A stretch of DNA of 18,819 nucleotides from an uncultured bacterium (GCA_905214675.1 CAJMMS010000033.1:1-18819); one strand, 5' to 3'; counted from the stretch's first letter, positions 7,505-15,677 are shown. The notes: generated by a model not told the origin, from the letters alone. Numbers and translations are program-made.

Positions 7505-7921
7505 ATGACAAATGATATATTTTCAGTAAAATTGTATGAAATGGATAAGGCTATCGGACAGATCCACAGCCGTGTTGAACAGGGGGAAAAGGATTCACCG
7601 GAGCAGCTTGCAGAAGATATACGGGTGCTGCGAAATGAGTGCCGGGAAAACAGGGAAAATCTGCATAACAAAATGAAATACAGCAAAGCAAAGCTGGTTG
7701 GAAGAATATCAGAGGCATATGAGCGTGTAGATCAGGTGATCCAGGAGGTACAGCAGCAGCTTGGTATCAGCTTTGCAGAAGAGCAGATATCAGAACTTTC
7801 TGCGGAAAACAAAATACTGATGGCAGAATATCTGCTGGATTTTGCAATGCTGGCAGCAGATCATGCATTGCTGACATCACTGGAGGCGATTAAGGCGCAG
7901 AAAGAACAGCCGGTGGAATAA
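7505..7921 (+). CDS. Small helical coiled-coil protein of unknown function
   Basis: A 138-residue protein from the ATG at 7505, which has AAGAGGTG five bases upstream; the in-frame ATG at 7457 lacks a ribosome binding site and would add a Lys/Arg-rich 16-residue tail. The sequence is almost wholly helical and charged, with heptad-like patterning (KLYEMDKAIGQIHSRVEQ, AEDIRVLRNECRENRENLHNKM, RISEAYERVDQVIQEVQQQL), ending in a more hydrophobic helix (LMAEYLLDFAMLAADHALL). There is no signal peptide, membrane span or catalytic motif, and I do not recognise a named family. It lies 60 bp before an MMPL-type transporter with no terminator between, so the two are probably cotranscribed. A regulatory or accessory role for the transporter is conjecture. 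Confidence 0.75.
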   Translation: MTNDIFSVKLYEMDKAIGQIHSRVEQGEKDSPEQLAEDIRVLRNECRENRENLHNKMKYSKAKLVGRISEAYERVDQVIQEVQQQLGISFAEEQISELSAENKILMAEYLLDFAMLAADHALLTSLEAIKAQKEQPVE

Positions 7922-7930
7922 AGTTGCTTA

Positions 7931-7950
7931 TATGCTGTTTTCGCAGCATA
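7931..7950 (+). other. Intercistronic hairpin
   Basis: TATGCTG (7931-7937) pairs with CAGCATA (7944-7950) around TTTTCG. No T-run follows, so this is not a normal terminator. It may be an mRNA processing or stability element between the coiled-coil and transporter genes. Confidence 0.4.
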
Positions 7951-7981
7951 AAAATATAAGGAAAGATAGGAGATGACAAAC

Positions 7982-10078
7982 ATGGTCAAGACAGGAAAAT
8001 GGATTGCAAAACATCGCGTACTGATCGTACTGATTGGAATTTTGCTTCTGATCCCATCTGTTATAGGAACCATAAAAACAAGAATTAACTATGATATTTT
8101 AAGTTACCTTCCAGAGTCACTTGAGACGGTTAAAGGTCAGGATATGATGGTGGATGAATTTGGTACAGGCGCATTTTCCATGGTTGTTGTGGAAGATATG
8201 CCGATGAAAGATGTACAGAAACTGAAAAATCAGTTTGCAGAGATCGAGCATGTCAAAAAAGTACTCTGGTATGATGATATTGCAGATATCAGTGTACCAT
8301 CTAGCATGATGCCAAAAGATCTGAAAGATATTTTCTTTGCAGACGACTCGACGATGATGCTGGTACTGTTTGATAATACAACATCTTCTGATGAGGCGAT
8401 GGAAGCGGTCACAAATATGCGTGCGATTGTTGACAAACAGTGCTTTATCAGTGGTATGTCCGGTGTTGTAACCGATATTAAGAACCTGTGTCTGCAGGAA
8501 CTTCCGATTTATGTGGCAATCGCAGCACTGTTTTCTTTCATCGTACTGGAACTTACCGGAACATCCTTTGTTGTACCGATCCTGTTTCTGCTTTGTATCG
8601 GAATATCAATCTTATATAATATGGGAACAAATATTTTTCTGGGTGAGATTTCTTATCTGACACAGGCACTGGTAGCAATCTTGCAGCTTGGTGTTACGAT
8701 GGACTACTCCATCTTCCTGTTAGACAGTTTCGAAGAGAATAAAAAAAGATTCCCAGGAGAAAAGAACCGGGCGATGGGGCATGCAATATCCAATACCTTC
8801 AAATCCATCGTTTCCAGTTCCATCACAACCGTAGCCGGTTTTGCCGCACTGTGTCTGATGACCTTTGCACTTGGTAAAAACCTTGGTATTGTAATGGCAA
8901 AAGGTGTTATCATCGGTGTAATCTGCTGTGTAACACTGCTTCCGGCGATCATCCTGATCTTTGATCCGCTGATCGAAAAGACCAAACATAAACCGCTGAT
9001 TAAAAATACAAATAGACTGTCTGCTTTTATTATCAAACATTATAAAATCTGGCTGGCAATCTTCTGTATCGGACTGCTTCCGGCTGTTTATGGAAACAAT
9101 CATACGAAGATTTATTACAACATTGATGAATCCCTTCCGGCAAGCCTGGATTCCAATGTGGCAAATAAAAAGCTGAAAGATACCTTTAATATGAGCACCA
9201 TGCATATCATCATGATGGATAAGAATATCGCAAATTCTGATAAAACCACACTGATGAAAGATATTGAAAATGTAGACGGCGTAAAATGGGCATTTGGACT
9301 GAACAGTGTATTTGGTGCAAATGTGCCAACATCTATGATACCAAAGGATGTAAAAGAGATGCTGCAAAGTGATGACCAGGAACTGGTATTTGTCTGCTCT
9401 GAGTACAGTTCGGCAACAGACGAATCCAACAGTCAGATCGCAGCGATCAACGATCTGGTCAAGAAGTATGATTCCGATGGAATGGTCATTGGTGAAGCAC
9501 CGCTGATGAAAGACCTTCAGGACGTAACAGATGTCGATCTGGTAAATGTAAACGTTGCTTCCGTAGCGGCAATCTTTATCATCATCATGCTGGTATTCAA
9601 ATCCATTTCCGTTCCGATCATTCTGGTAGCGGTAATTGAGTTTGCTATCAATGTCAACATGGCAATCCCGTTCTTCCAGGGAATCGAACTTCCATTTGTG
9701 GCAAGTATCGTAGTTGGAACTATTCAGCTTGGTGCGACAGTCGATTATGCAATCCTGATGACGAGCCGTTATCAGAAAGAAAGAAGAAAAGGATTTGGCA
9801 AGAAAGAAGCTGTCATGAATGCACACAAAGCCTGCGCATTGTCTATTATGACCAGTGGATTCAGCTTCTTTGCAGCAACTTTTGGTGTGGCATGGTATTC
9901 AAAAGTAGATATGATCGGTGCAATCTGTACTCTGCTGTCAAGAGGTGCTCTGATCAGTATGGCATGTGTTATTTTCATCCTGCCTGCCATGTTCATTATT
10001 TTTGATAAAGTAATCTGCAAGACATCCCTTGATTTTCTGGGTGAGAAAGCCAAAGCAAAGGCAGCAGCAAAAGCATAA
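7982..10078 (+). CDS. MMPL/RND-family membrane transporter (HAE3-like)
   Basis: A 698-residue protein. The ATG at 7982 has AGGAG nine bases upstream; the ATG at 7973 lies on top of that site, though a weaker AAGGAAAG could serve it, adding three residues. The protein is a tandem duplication. Each half has one membrane span (about 12-31 and 356-370), a large extracytoplasmic domain (each with a matching MPKD or IPKD segment), then a five-span bundle. The proton-relay motif of MMPL proteins appears in both halves: LGVTMDYSIFLLDSF (Asp241-Tyr242) and LGATVDYAILMTSRY (Asp588-Tyr589). MMPL proteins export lipids, hydrophobic compounds or peptides using the proton gradient. The Ala/Lys tail (KAKAKAAAKA) is cytoplasmic. 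The substrate is unknown. Control by the upstream TetR-type protein is likely from context. Confidence 0.92.
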   Translation: MVKTGKWIAKHRVLIVLIGILLLIPSVIGTIKTRINYDILSYLPESLETVKGQDMMVDEFGTGAFSMVVVEDMPMKDVQKLKNQFAEIEHVKKVLWYDDIADISVPSSMMPKDLKDIFFADDSTMMLVLFDNTTSSDEAMEAVTNMRAIVDKQCFISGMSGVVTDIKNLCLQELPIYVAIAALFSFIVLELTGTSFVVPILFLLCIGISILYNMGTNIFLGEISYLTQALVAILQLGVTMDYSIFLLDSFEENKKRFPGEKNRAMGHAISNTFKSIVSSSITTVAGFAALCLMTFALGKNLGIVMAKGVIIGVICCVTLLPAIILIFDPLIEKTKHKPLIKNTNRLSAFIIKHYKIWLAIFCIGLLPAVYGNNHTKIYYNIDESLPASLDSNVANKKLKDTFNMSTMHIIMMDKNIANSDKTTLMKDIENVDGVKWAFGLNSVFGANVPTSMIPKDVKEMLQSDDQELVFVCSEYSSATDESNSQIAAINDLVKKYDSDGMVIGEAPLMKDLQDVTDVDLVNVNVASVAAIFIIIMLVFKSISVPIILVAVIEFAINVNMAIPFFQGIELPFVASIVVGTIQLGATVDYAILMTSRYQKERRKGFGKKEAVMNAHKACALSIMTSGFSFFAATFGVAWYSKVDMIGAICTLLSRGALISMACVIFILPAMFIIFDKVICKTSLDFLGEKAKAKAAAKA

Positions 10079-10096
10079 ACAGGAACAGAAAAAAAG

Positions 10097-10132
10097 AATC
10101 CCTGAAGTCTGAGTGGCTTTGGGGATTTCTTT
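10097..10132 (+). terminator. Intrinsic terminator after the MMPL transporter
   Basis: AATCCCTGAAG (10097-10107) pairs with CTTTGGGGATT (10117-10127) with two wobble pairs and a 9-nt loop, followed by TCTTT. Confidence 0.75.
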
Positions 10133-10163
10133 ATGAAAAGAAGTTGTGTATTCCAATGAAAAA

Positions 10164-10233
10164 GTTAATAAATGTAATTAAAATGTCACAATTATATCAC
10201 AATTCCATAATAATATCTAAAGATGTTTATAAT
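10164..10233 (+). promoter_or_regulatory. Phased repeats and -10 box of the acylation operon promoter
   Basis: TGTAAT (10173-10178), TGTCAC (10184-10189) and TATCAC (10195-10200) lie exactly 11 bp apart, with GTTAAT just upstream (10164-10169). TCACAATT is also repeated at 10186-10193 and 10197-10204. A good -10, TATAAT, is at 10228-10233, but no TTGACA-like -35 stands at the right distance. A poor -35 replaced by 11-bp direct repeats is typical of promoters activated by OmpR/PhoP/WalR-class response regulators. The start would be near 10240. Confidence 0.5.
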
Positions 10234-10239
10234 AACATA

Positions 10240-10300
10240 GTAAACGGGACTGCGCCATGATCGGCGTGCGTGGAATCTTACGTGCGTTCGGCCTGAAAAA
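10240..10300 (+). promoter_or_regulatory. GC-rich, potentially structured leader of the acylation operon
   Basis: Between an AT-rich promoter and the first gene lies a GC-rich block. GGCGTGCGTG (10263-10272) can pair with TACGTGCGTT (10279-10288), 10 bp counting wobbles, around GAATCT. An alternative CGCC/GGCG stem (10253-10256 with 10263-10266) would exclude its outer pairs. I recognise no known riboswitch: the TPP riboswitch core is absent, although the importer belongs to a family that includes thiamin-precursor transporters. It could be an uncharacterised leader RNA or a DNA operator. Confidence 0.35.
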
Positions 10301-10326
10301 TAAAGAGAACAAAGAAAGGATACGCT

Positions 10327-11310
10327 ATGAAAAAACAGATAAAAAAAGCGGCTGCCTTATTATTGACGGCAGCTCTGGTGGTCGGAACAACGGCATGCGG
10401 AGCCAAAGGACAGCAGGCAGAAGGAACGGATGGAACACCGGTTATCAAGGTGGCATATCAGTACGGACTTGCCTATGCACCATTGACTGTGATGCAGGAA
10501 CAGGGATTGATCGAAAAGAATTATGATGGAGATGTCAAGGTAGAATGGGTGAGTCTGAACTCCGGATCTGCAATCAATGAAGGAATGGCATCTGGGGATA
10601 TTGATGTTGCCTGTATGGGGATTGCACCGTTTATTACCGGAGTAACCGCGGGCATACCATATAAAATGTATGGAACGATTGCAGCTCAGCCAAACGAACT
10701 GCTGACCAATGACAGCAGCATCAAATCTTTAAAAGATATTACGGAAGACAAGAAGATTTCAGTCGTCAATATCGGAAGCATCCAGCATATTTTTCTGGCG
10801 ATGCTTGCAAAAGCAGAACTGGGAGATGCACATGCACTGGATAACAATCTGGTAGCCATGTCTCACCCGGATGGTATGACAGCACTGCTGTCCGGCAGTG
10901 TGGCATGTCAGCTTACAACGGCTCCTTATATTTTCAAGGCAAAAGAGCAGGACGGTATCCAGGAAGCAGAAAGTCTTGACAGTGTATGGCCTGACGGCAA
11001 CGCATTTATCGTAGGTCTGGTATCGGATGATCTTTACACGAATCAACCGGAGGTTTATCAGGCGATCGTGGATGCTACGCAGGAAGCGATGGATTATCTG
11101 AACAACAATCAGGAGGAAGCAGCCGCATTGCTGTGTCAGAAAGAAGATGTATCTGCAGAAACGATGCTTGACTGGATGCAGGATCCAGGCTGTGTATATG
11201 ATATGAAGCTGCCAGGTGTGATGGATATGGCAGAATTTATGGCAGAAAATGATTTTGTAGACAAAGCACCTGAATCTTTTGAAGCAATTACAACAGAGTC
11301 AGCAAGATAA
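10327..11310 (+). CDS. ABC transporter substrate-binding lipoprotein (NMT1/SsuA-like)
   Basis: A 327-residue protein with a lipoprotein signal: KK-rich start, hydrophobic core, and lipobox TTAC at residues 21-24, so Cys24 is lipidated. The body has the NMT1/THI5-SsuA-TauA-type fold signature: VIKVAYQYGLAYAPLTVMQEQGL (periplasmic-binding strand and helix that meet the ligand), INEGMASGDIDVACMGIAPFI, then a second lobe with ISVVNIGSIQHIFLAMLAKAEL and MTALLSGSVACQLTTAPYI. Relatives bind nitrate, sulfonates, taurine, thiamin pyrimidine or aromatic carboxylates; the ligand here cannot be named. AAAGGA lies six bases before the ATG. It is the first gene of a seven-gene co-directional cluster that runs into acylation genes, suggesting the imported compound serves that pathway (inference). 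Confidence 0.9.
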   Translation: MKKQIKKAAALLLTAALVVGTTACGAKGQQAEGTDGTPVIKVAYQYGLAYAPLTVMQEQGLIEKNYDGDVKVEWVSLNSGSAINEGMASGDIDVACMGIAPFITGVTAGIPYKMYGTIAAQPNELLTNDSSIKSLKDITEDKKISVVNIGSIQHIFLAMLAKAELGDAHALDNNLVAMSHPDGMTALLSGSVACQLTTAPYIFKAKEQDGIQEAESLDSVWPDGNAFIVGLVSDDLYTNQPEVYQAIVDATQEAMDYLNNNQEEAAALLCQKEDVSAETMLDWMQDPGCVYDMKLPGVMDMAEFMAENDFVDKAPESFEAITTESAR

Positions 11311-11326
11311 CGAAAAGGGAATGACG

Positions 11327-12094
11327 ATGAAGAGCTTAAGGAATCAGATTATATTTATTATTGTTTTTTTAGCTGTATGGCAGATCGTATATCAGATGGG
11401 AACATTTCCGGAATTGATGTTTCCATCTCCGGGAAAAATTTTAAATTCTCTGGCGAAAGGATTTTCACAGGATGGTTTGGGCAAGATGACGCTTTATTCC
11501 ATGAGCCTGATCGCAAAAGGACTGTTTATAGGTATTGTACTGGCATTTATCATGTCCGGTCTTTCGATTATGAGCAAGACAGTATATTCGATTTATCATA
11601 TGATCGTTTCGCTGTGTGACCTGATTCCAGGTGTTGCACTGTTGCCACTGGCTATTCTGTGGATGGGAATCGGAGAAGGAACCATTATCCTGATTGTGGT
11701 ACATTCCATTATCTGGCCAATGTCCAGAAGTATTATGGATGGATTTCGTGCAGTTCCGCGTATTTACATAGAATCCGGTCAGAATATGGGACTGAACCGA
11801 CTGTCACTGGTAACCGGTATTTATATTCCGGCATCGTTTTCCTATATCCTTTCCGGTATCCGTACCGGATGGGCACGTGCATGGCGTGGTCTGATCAGTG
11901 CAGAGATGATCTTTGGAACGACCAGTTCCGGAGCTGGTATCGGATGGTTTATTTTTATGAAGCGAACCAACGTAGATATCGCAGGAGTCTTCGCGGCACT
12001 GCTGGTGATCATCCTGATCGGTATTGTAGTAGAGTATGGTGTATTCCATACAATCGAGAAACTGACACTTAAGAAATGGGGGATGAGCAGATGA
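11327..12094 (+). CDS. ABC transporter permease (SsuC/TauC type)
   Basis: A 255-residue BPD_transp_1 permease. The ATG at 11327 has AAAAGGGA six bases upstream; an ATG at 11321 abuts that site and an ATG at 11279 lies inside the previous gene. About six spans are visible, from LRNQIIFIIVFLAVWQIVYQMG at the N-terminus to AALLVIILIGIVVEYGVF near the C-terminus. The cytoplasmic EAA-type coupling loop is at about 149-170 (ESGQNMGLNRLSLVTGIYIP, with the conserved Gly and the I-x-x-P end). FPSPGKIL after the first span is characteristic of the nitrate/sulfonate/taurine permeases. The stop codon overlaps the ATPase start in ATGA, indicating translational coupling. Confidence 0.92.
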   Translation: MKSLRNQIIFIIVFLAVWQIVYQMGTFPELMFPSPGKILNSLAKGFSQDGLGKMTLYSMSLIAKGLFIGIVLAFIMSGLSIMSKTVYSIYHMIVSLCDLIPGVALLPLAILWMGIGEGTIILIVVHSIIWPMSRSIMDGFRAVPRIYIESGQNMGLNRLSLVTGIYIPASFSYILSGIRTGWARAWRGLISAEMIFGTTSSGAGIGWFIFMKRTNVDIAGVFAALLVIILIGIVVEYGVFHTIEKLTLKKWGMSR

Positions 12095-12873
12095 CACAGG
12101 AGCAAAAAGGGAAAACTCCCGTTCTGGAAGTGCAGAACCTTACAAAGGTTTATTATGACAATGTAGGAAAAGGCGAAAACAGCGAAATTCTCAAAAATGT
12201 CGATTTTACCATGTATCCGGGAGAATTTGTATGCATCCTCGGACCATCCGGATGCGGCAAGACAACGTTTCTGCGCTGCATCGGAGGTTTTGAACAGTTT
12301 GAAGGTACGATCAGGGTAAACGGAGAGCCGATCAAAGGACCTGGCATTGACCGTGTTATGGTATTTCAGGATTTTAATCAGCTCCTTCCATGGAAAACAG
12401 TAGAAAAAAATGTGCAGTATCCACTGAAGATACAGGGCATGAAAGATAAAGAGAAACTGCGTCAGATTTCGGATGAGTGTCTGGAAAAAGTCGATCTGCT
12501 TTCCTGCCGGACACAGTATCCGCATCAGCTTTCCGGCGGTATGAAGCAGAGGGTGGCGATCGCAAAAGCACTGGCAGTTAAACCGCAGATCATTCTGATG
12601 GATGAGCCGTTTGCCAGTCTGGATGCTATGACCAGAAACCGATTACAGGAAGAACTGATGCGGCTGCATCAGAAAGAAAAGGTAACGGTAATCTTTATTA
12701 CACATAATATTCAGGAGGCAGTCTGTCTTGGAACAAGGATTCTTGTTATGGCAAAACAGGGCGGGATCAAGATGGATGTACCAAATACGATCCCGAAACC
12801 GGTGACACCGGCTTCCGAAGGTTACGGTAAAATGTGGGATATGTTCAACAAAGCACTGCATCAGGATACATAA
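12091..12873 (+). CDS. ABC transporter ATP-binding protein (SsuB/TauB type)
   Basis: A 260-residue ATPase. The ATG at 12091 overlaps the permease stop (ATGA) and has GGGGGA seven bases upstream; an in-frame ATG at 12076 is possible but poorly placed. Motifs in order: Walker A GPSGCGKTT (51-59), Q-loop VFQDFNQLLPW (Gln93), signature LSGGMKQRV (147-155), Walker B IILMDEP (167-173), D-loop SLDA, switch His205 in FITHNIQEA. The Q-loop wording and short length place it with the nitrate/sulfonate/taurine importers. It powers the importer formed with the two genes before it. Only 12 bp, with no terminator, separate it from the MBOAT gene, so importer and acylation genes are likely one transcript. 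Confidence 0.93.
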   Translation: MTQEQKGKTPVLEVQNLTKVYYDNVGKGENSEILKNVDFTMYPGEFVCILGPSGCGKTTFLRCIGGFEQFEGTIRVNGEPIKGPGIDRVMVFQDFNQLLPWKTVEKNVQYPLKIQGMKDKEKLRQISDECLEKVDLLSCRTQYPHQLSGGMKQRVAIAKALAVKPQIILMDEPFASLDAMTRNRLQEELMRLHQKEKVTVIFITHNIQEAVCLGTRILVMAKQGGIKMDVPNTIPKPVTPASEGYGKMWDMFNKALHQDT

Positions 12874-12885
12874 CAGGAGAAAACT

Positions 12886-14475
12886 ATGTCGTACACATCA
12901 TCTACCTATCTGCTTTTTCTTGCAGCAGTATTTTTCGTCTATTATATCATTCGGCCAAAATACCGCATGTATGTACTGCTTGTCGCAAATATTCTGTTTT
13001 ATCTGGCAGCCGGCTGGGATCAGTTCCTGGTCCTGCTTCTGGCTGTTGCGGTTTCCTATGCTGCAGCAAACAAAATGGGAGATCTGCATGCGGCATTTAA
13101 AGAAAAGAAAAAGCAGGGAGATCTGGATCGCAAACAGATCAAACAGCTAAAAGAAGAAAATAAGCAACAGAGAAAACGTATTCTTATACGAGGACTGATC
13201 TTAAACATTGGTATTCTGATCGTGTTTAAATATACAAACTTCCTTCTTGGAAGCGCGTATTCGATTCTGGATCTTTTGGGAATTGGTCACGGAACACAGC
13301 TTTTCCGACTGATTATGCCGCTGGGAATTTCCTTTTTTACTTTCCAGATTTTATCGTATATGATCGATGTTTATAAGGGAAAAGTGGAGCCGCAGAGAAA
13401 CTTCCTCAAATATCTGCTTTACATATCCTTCTTTCCAAGTGTGGTACAAGGTCCGATCCCGCGCTACGCTGATCTGGGAACACAACTGTATGAAGAACAC
13501 AAATTTGAATATGACAATTTAAGGGATGGATGTATCCTGATCTTGTGGGGATTTGCCAAAAAACTGATCCTCGCAGAAAGACTGGGAACTTTTGTGGAGC
13601 AGATTTACGGAAATTACACGATGTATACCGGTGTGATCTTCCTGGTGGCAACCGCAGCATTTTCCATACAGATCTATGCAGATTTTTCCGGCTGCATGGA
13701 CATTGCTTCGGGAACAGCCAGACTGTTTGGTATCCGTCTGGCACCGAATTTTTTGCGTCCATATTTTTCAAAAACGATGCCGGAATTCTGGAGACGCTGG
13801 CATGTAACGCTTGGAAACTGGTTTAAGGATTACGTCTTTTATCCGATTTCCATTTCCAAATTCTCACTGGACCTGAATAAAAAGGCAAGAAAACGTTTTG
13901 GCAATGAAGTCGGAAGAATCGTTTCTTCTTCCATACCGATCCTGGCGGTATGGCTTCTGACCGGTATCTGGCATGGACCGGACTGGAAATACGTGACCTG
14001 GGGACTCTTCCACGGGCTTCTTATCATGCTGAGCATGATCTTTACTCCATACAATGAAAGACTGGTACAGAAGTTACACATTAAGACAGACTGTTTCAGC
14101 TTCCGCCTGTTCCAGATGACAAGGACGTTCCTTTTGTGCTGTCTTGGACGTGTATTTTTCCGGGCAGATGATTTCGGGGCTGCCATCAGTATTCTGAAAC
14201 GGACTTTTGCCGATACGGGTATCTGGCGTATTACAAATGGCAAGCTCTTTAAATACGGACTGAATCAGGCGAATATGACGGTTGTGGCAGTTTCGGTTTT
14301 TGTGCTGTTTATCGTCAGCATGCTTCAGGAAAAGATGGATGTACTCGAAGCGCTGAAAAAGCAGAATCTGGTATTTCGCTGGGTACTGATCTATGCACTT
14401 TTGATGGCGGTTGTGATTTTTGGCATGTATGGACCTGGATATGATCCTTCTGCATTTATTTATGAGAAATTTTAG
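12886..14475 (+). CDS. MBOAT acyltransferase (DltB/AlgI-like) with DltX-like C-terminal motif
   Basis: A 529-residue multi-span protein, longer than classical DltB (about 400) and closer to AlgI/PatA length. Core MBOAT features: PLGISFFTFQILSYMIDVYKG (145-165), FPSVVQGPIPRY (183-193), DFSGCMDIASG (267-277), FWRRWHVTLGNWFKDYVFYP (301-320), and LLTGIWHGPDWKYVTWGLFHG (357-377) with the invariant catalytic His363. A charged loop at about 68-100 is cytoplasmic. MBOATs pass an acyl group from a cytoplasmic donor across the membrane. The protein ends in AFIYEKF; Tyr526 sits in an F-x-Y-x-x-F context at the extreme C-terminus, as in DltX, the small Dlt protein whose C-terminal Tyr carries the acyl intermediate. 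No separate dltX is present, so the function may be fused here (inference). AGGAG lies seven bases before the start. Confidence 0.9.
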   Translation: MSYTSSTYLLFLAAVFFVYYIIRPKYRMYVLLVANILFYLAAGWDQFLVLLLAVAVSYAAANKMGDLHAAFKEKKKQGDLDRKQIKQLKEENKQQRKRILIRGLILNIGILIVFKYTNFLLGSAYSILDLLGIGHGTQLFRLIMPLGISFFTFQILSYMIDVYKGKVEPQRNFLKYLLYISFFPSVVQGPIPRYADLGTQLYEEHKFEYDNLRDGCILILWGFAKKLILAERLGTFVEQIYGNYTMYTGVIFLVATAAFSIQIYADFSGCMDIASGTARLFGIRLAPNFLRPYFSKTMPEFWRRWHVTLGNWFKDYVFYPISISKFSLDLNKKARKRFGNEVGRIVSSSIPILAVWLLTGIWHGPDWKYVTWGLFHGLLIMLSMIFTPYNERLVQKLHIKTDCFSFRLFQMTRTFLLCCLGRVFFRADDFGAAISILKRTFADTGIWRITNGKLFKYGLNQANMTVVAVSVFVLFIVSMLQEKMDVLEALKKQNLVFRWVLIYALLMAVVIFGMYGPGYDPSAFIYEKF

Positions 14476-14490
14476 GGAGGTACATATCAG

Positions 14491-15657
14491 ATGAAAAAAT
14501 TAAAGCGATTCAAAAATCTTTTCAGTACGATCGTTTTTCTGATGATCGCCCTTGTTATGCTGTTGACGGCGACTTATGTGCTGCGCCCGCTGGACCGCGA
14601 TTTCTTCCGTACCAAGCTGACCGGCTTTTATGCTGAAGAAGATGAGAGTCTGGATATTGTCGGACTGGGAAGCAGTGCATTGTACCGTTATGTAAATGCA
14701 CCGCTGTTGTGGGAACAGCAGGGATATACCTCTTTTATGCTGGCAACGGCTTCGCAGCCGGTGGCACTGATGGAAAATCTGATCGATGAGACAGAAAAAA
14801 CGCAGTCACCGCAGCTCTATATCATAGAGACGCGAAGATATCTCGACCAGAACGAAGTCAAAGAGAACCGTATCCGGATCATTACCGACAATATGAAGTA
14901 TTCCCGGAACCGTGTTGCTGCGATCAACAAGATGGTAAAAGGCTGGGAAAACCGTCTGCCGTACTATCTGGATCTGATCCAGTATCATGGAAACTGGGAG
15001 AATTATACGGAAGATTCCCTGGAATATCTGACCAACGAAAAAAAGGATGCGATGAAAGGATGGCGGGCGATCAGCCGGGTGACACCGCTTCAATATCTGG
15101 ATGTCAGTCAGGTTACAGCAGAAAAGCCAATTCTGGAATCTTATGAAAAAGAGTTGCGTTCGCTGCTGGAAAAATGCAAAAAAGAGAATCTGAATGTTCT
15201 CTTTGTAGCGACACCGTGGCAGGCAACAGAAGAAGAACAGCAGATGGGAAATTACGTAAAACGTATTATTGAAGAAGCAGGTTTCCCGTATCTGGATGGC
15301 AATCAGCATGTGAAAGAGATTGGACTGGACTATGGCACCGATTTTTACAACGACAAGCACACAAACGTAGCCGGCGCAGAGAAATTTACCACCTGGCTTG
15401 GTGATTATATTGCGGAGCATTATGATATTTCTTCCGAACATCCGAAGAAGATCGTACAGAGCTGGGAGCAGGCATCGGAAGAACAGATCGCGGCAGATGA
15501 AAAGGCGAAAGGAAAGCTTGCAGCGAGGCTGGAGGCTCTGGCGAATCCGCAGACACAGCCGGAGACAGCACAGGGCAGCAGTGCCGGAACGGTTGAAGCG
15601 GGAGCACAGACAACAGAATCAGAAATAGAAACAGAAAGCGAAACAGATATCAAATAA
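14491..15657 (+). CDS. dltD: DltD-like extracytoplasmic SGNH acyl-transfer protein
   Basis: A 388-residue protein with a single N-terminal membrane anchor (about 11-31) and an outside SGNH-like domain. The nucleophile motif is DIVGLGSSALYRY, Ser61/Ser62. The Asp-His end of the triad is DFYNDKHTNVAGAEKFTTWL, with His290; Asp288 gives a DxH spacing, while the DxxH position usual for SGNH/DltD holds Asn287. VLFVATPW (237-244) is the core strand before the final helix region. DltD works with the MBOAT to move the acyl group to the polymer. After about residue 350 there is a Gln/Glu/Thr/Ala-rich acidic tail of some 40 residues not usual in DltD. The GGGAGG ribosome binding site overlaps the MBOAT stop. 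The symbol denotes family; the acyl group may not be D-alanine. Confidence 0.85.
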   Translation: MKKLKRFKNLFSTIVFLMIALVMLLTATYVLRPLDRDFFRTKLTGFYAEEDESLDIVGLGSSALYRYVNAPLLWEQQGYTSFMLATASQPVALMENLIDETEKTQSPQLYIIETRRYLDQNEVKENRIRIITDNMKYSRNRVAAINKMVKGWENRLPYYLDLIQYHGNWENYTEDSLEYLTNEKKDAMKGWRAISRVTPLQYLDVSQVTAEKPILESYEKELRSLLEKCKKENLNVLFVATPWQATEEEQQMGNYVKRIIEEAGFPYLDGNQHVKEIGLDYGTDFYNDKHTNVAGAEKFTTWLGDYIAEHYDISSEHPKKIVQSWEQASEEQIAADEKAKGKLAARLEALANPQTQPETAQGSSAGTVEAGAQTTESEIETESETDIK

Positions 15658-15677
15658 ACGGAAAGAAGGAAGCATTC

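Noticed and set aside
8720..9826. Long antisense frame opposite the MMPL gene (368 codons)
   Set aside because: The forward strand has clear MMPL motifs in both halves; the reverse reading has no recognisable domain.
10184..10202. CRP-type site (TGTCA...ATCACA)
   Set aside because: The left half does not match TGTGA and the 11-bp direct periodicity fits the sequence better than a palindrome; CRP-type control would also be unusual in this group.
10240..10326. TPP riboswitch upstream of an NMT1/THI5-like importer
   Set aside because: The conserved TPP aptamer elements such as CTGAGA are absent.
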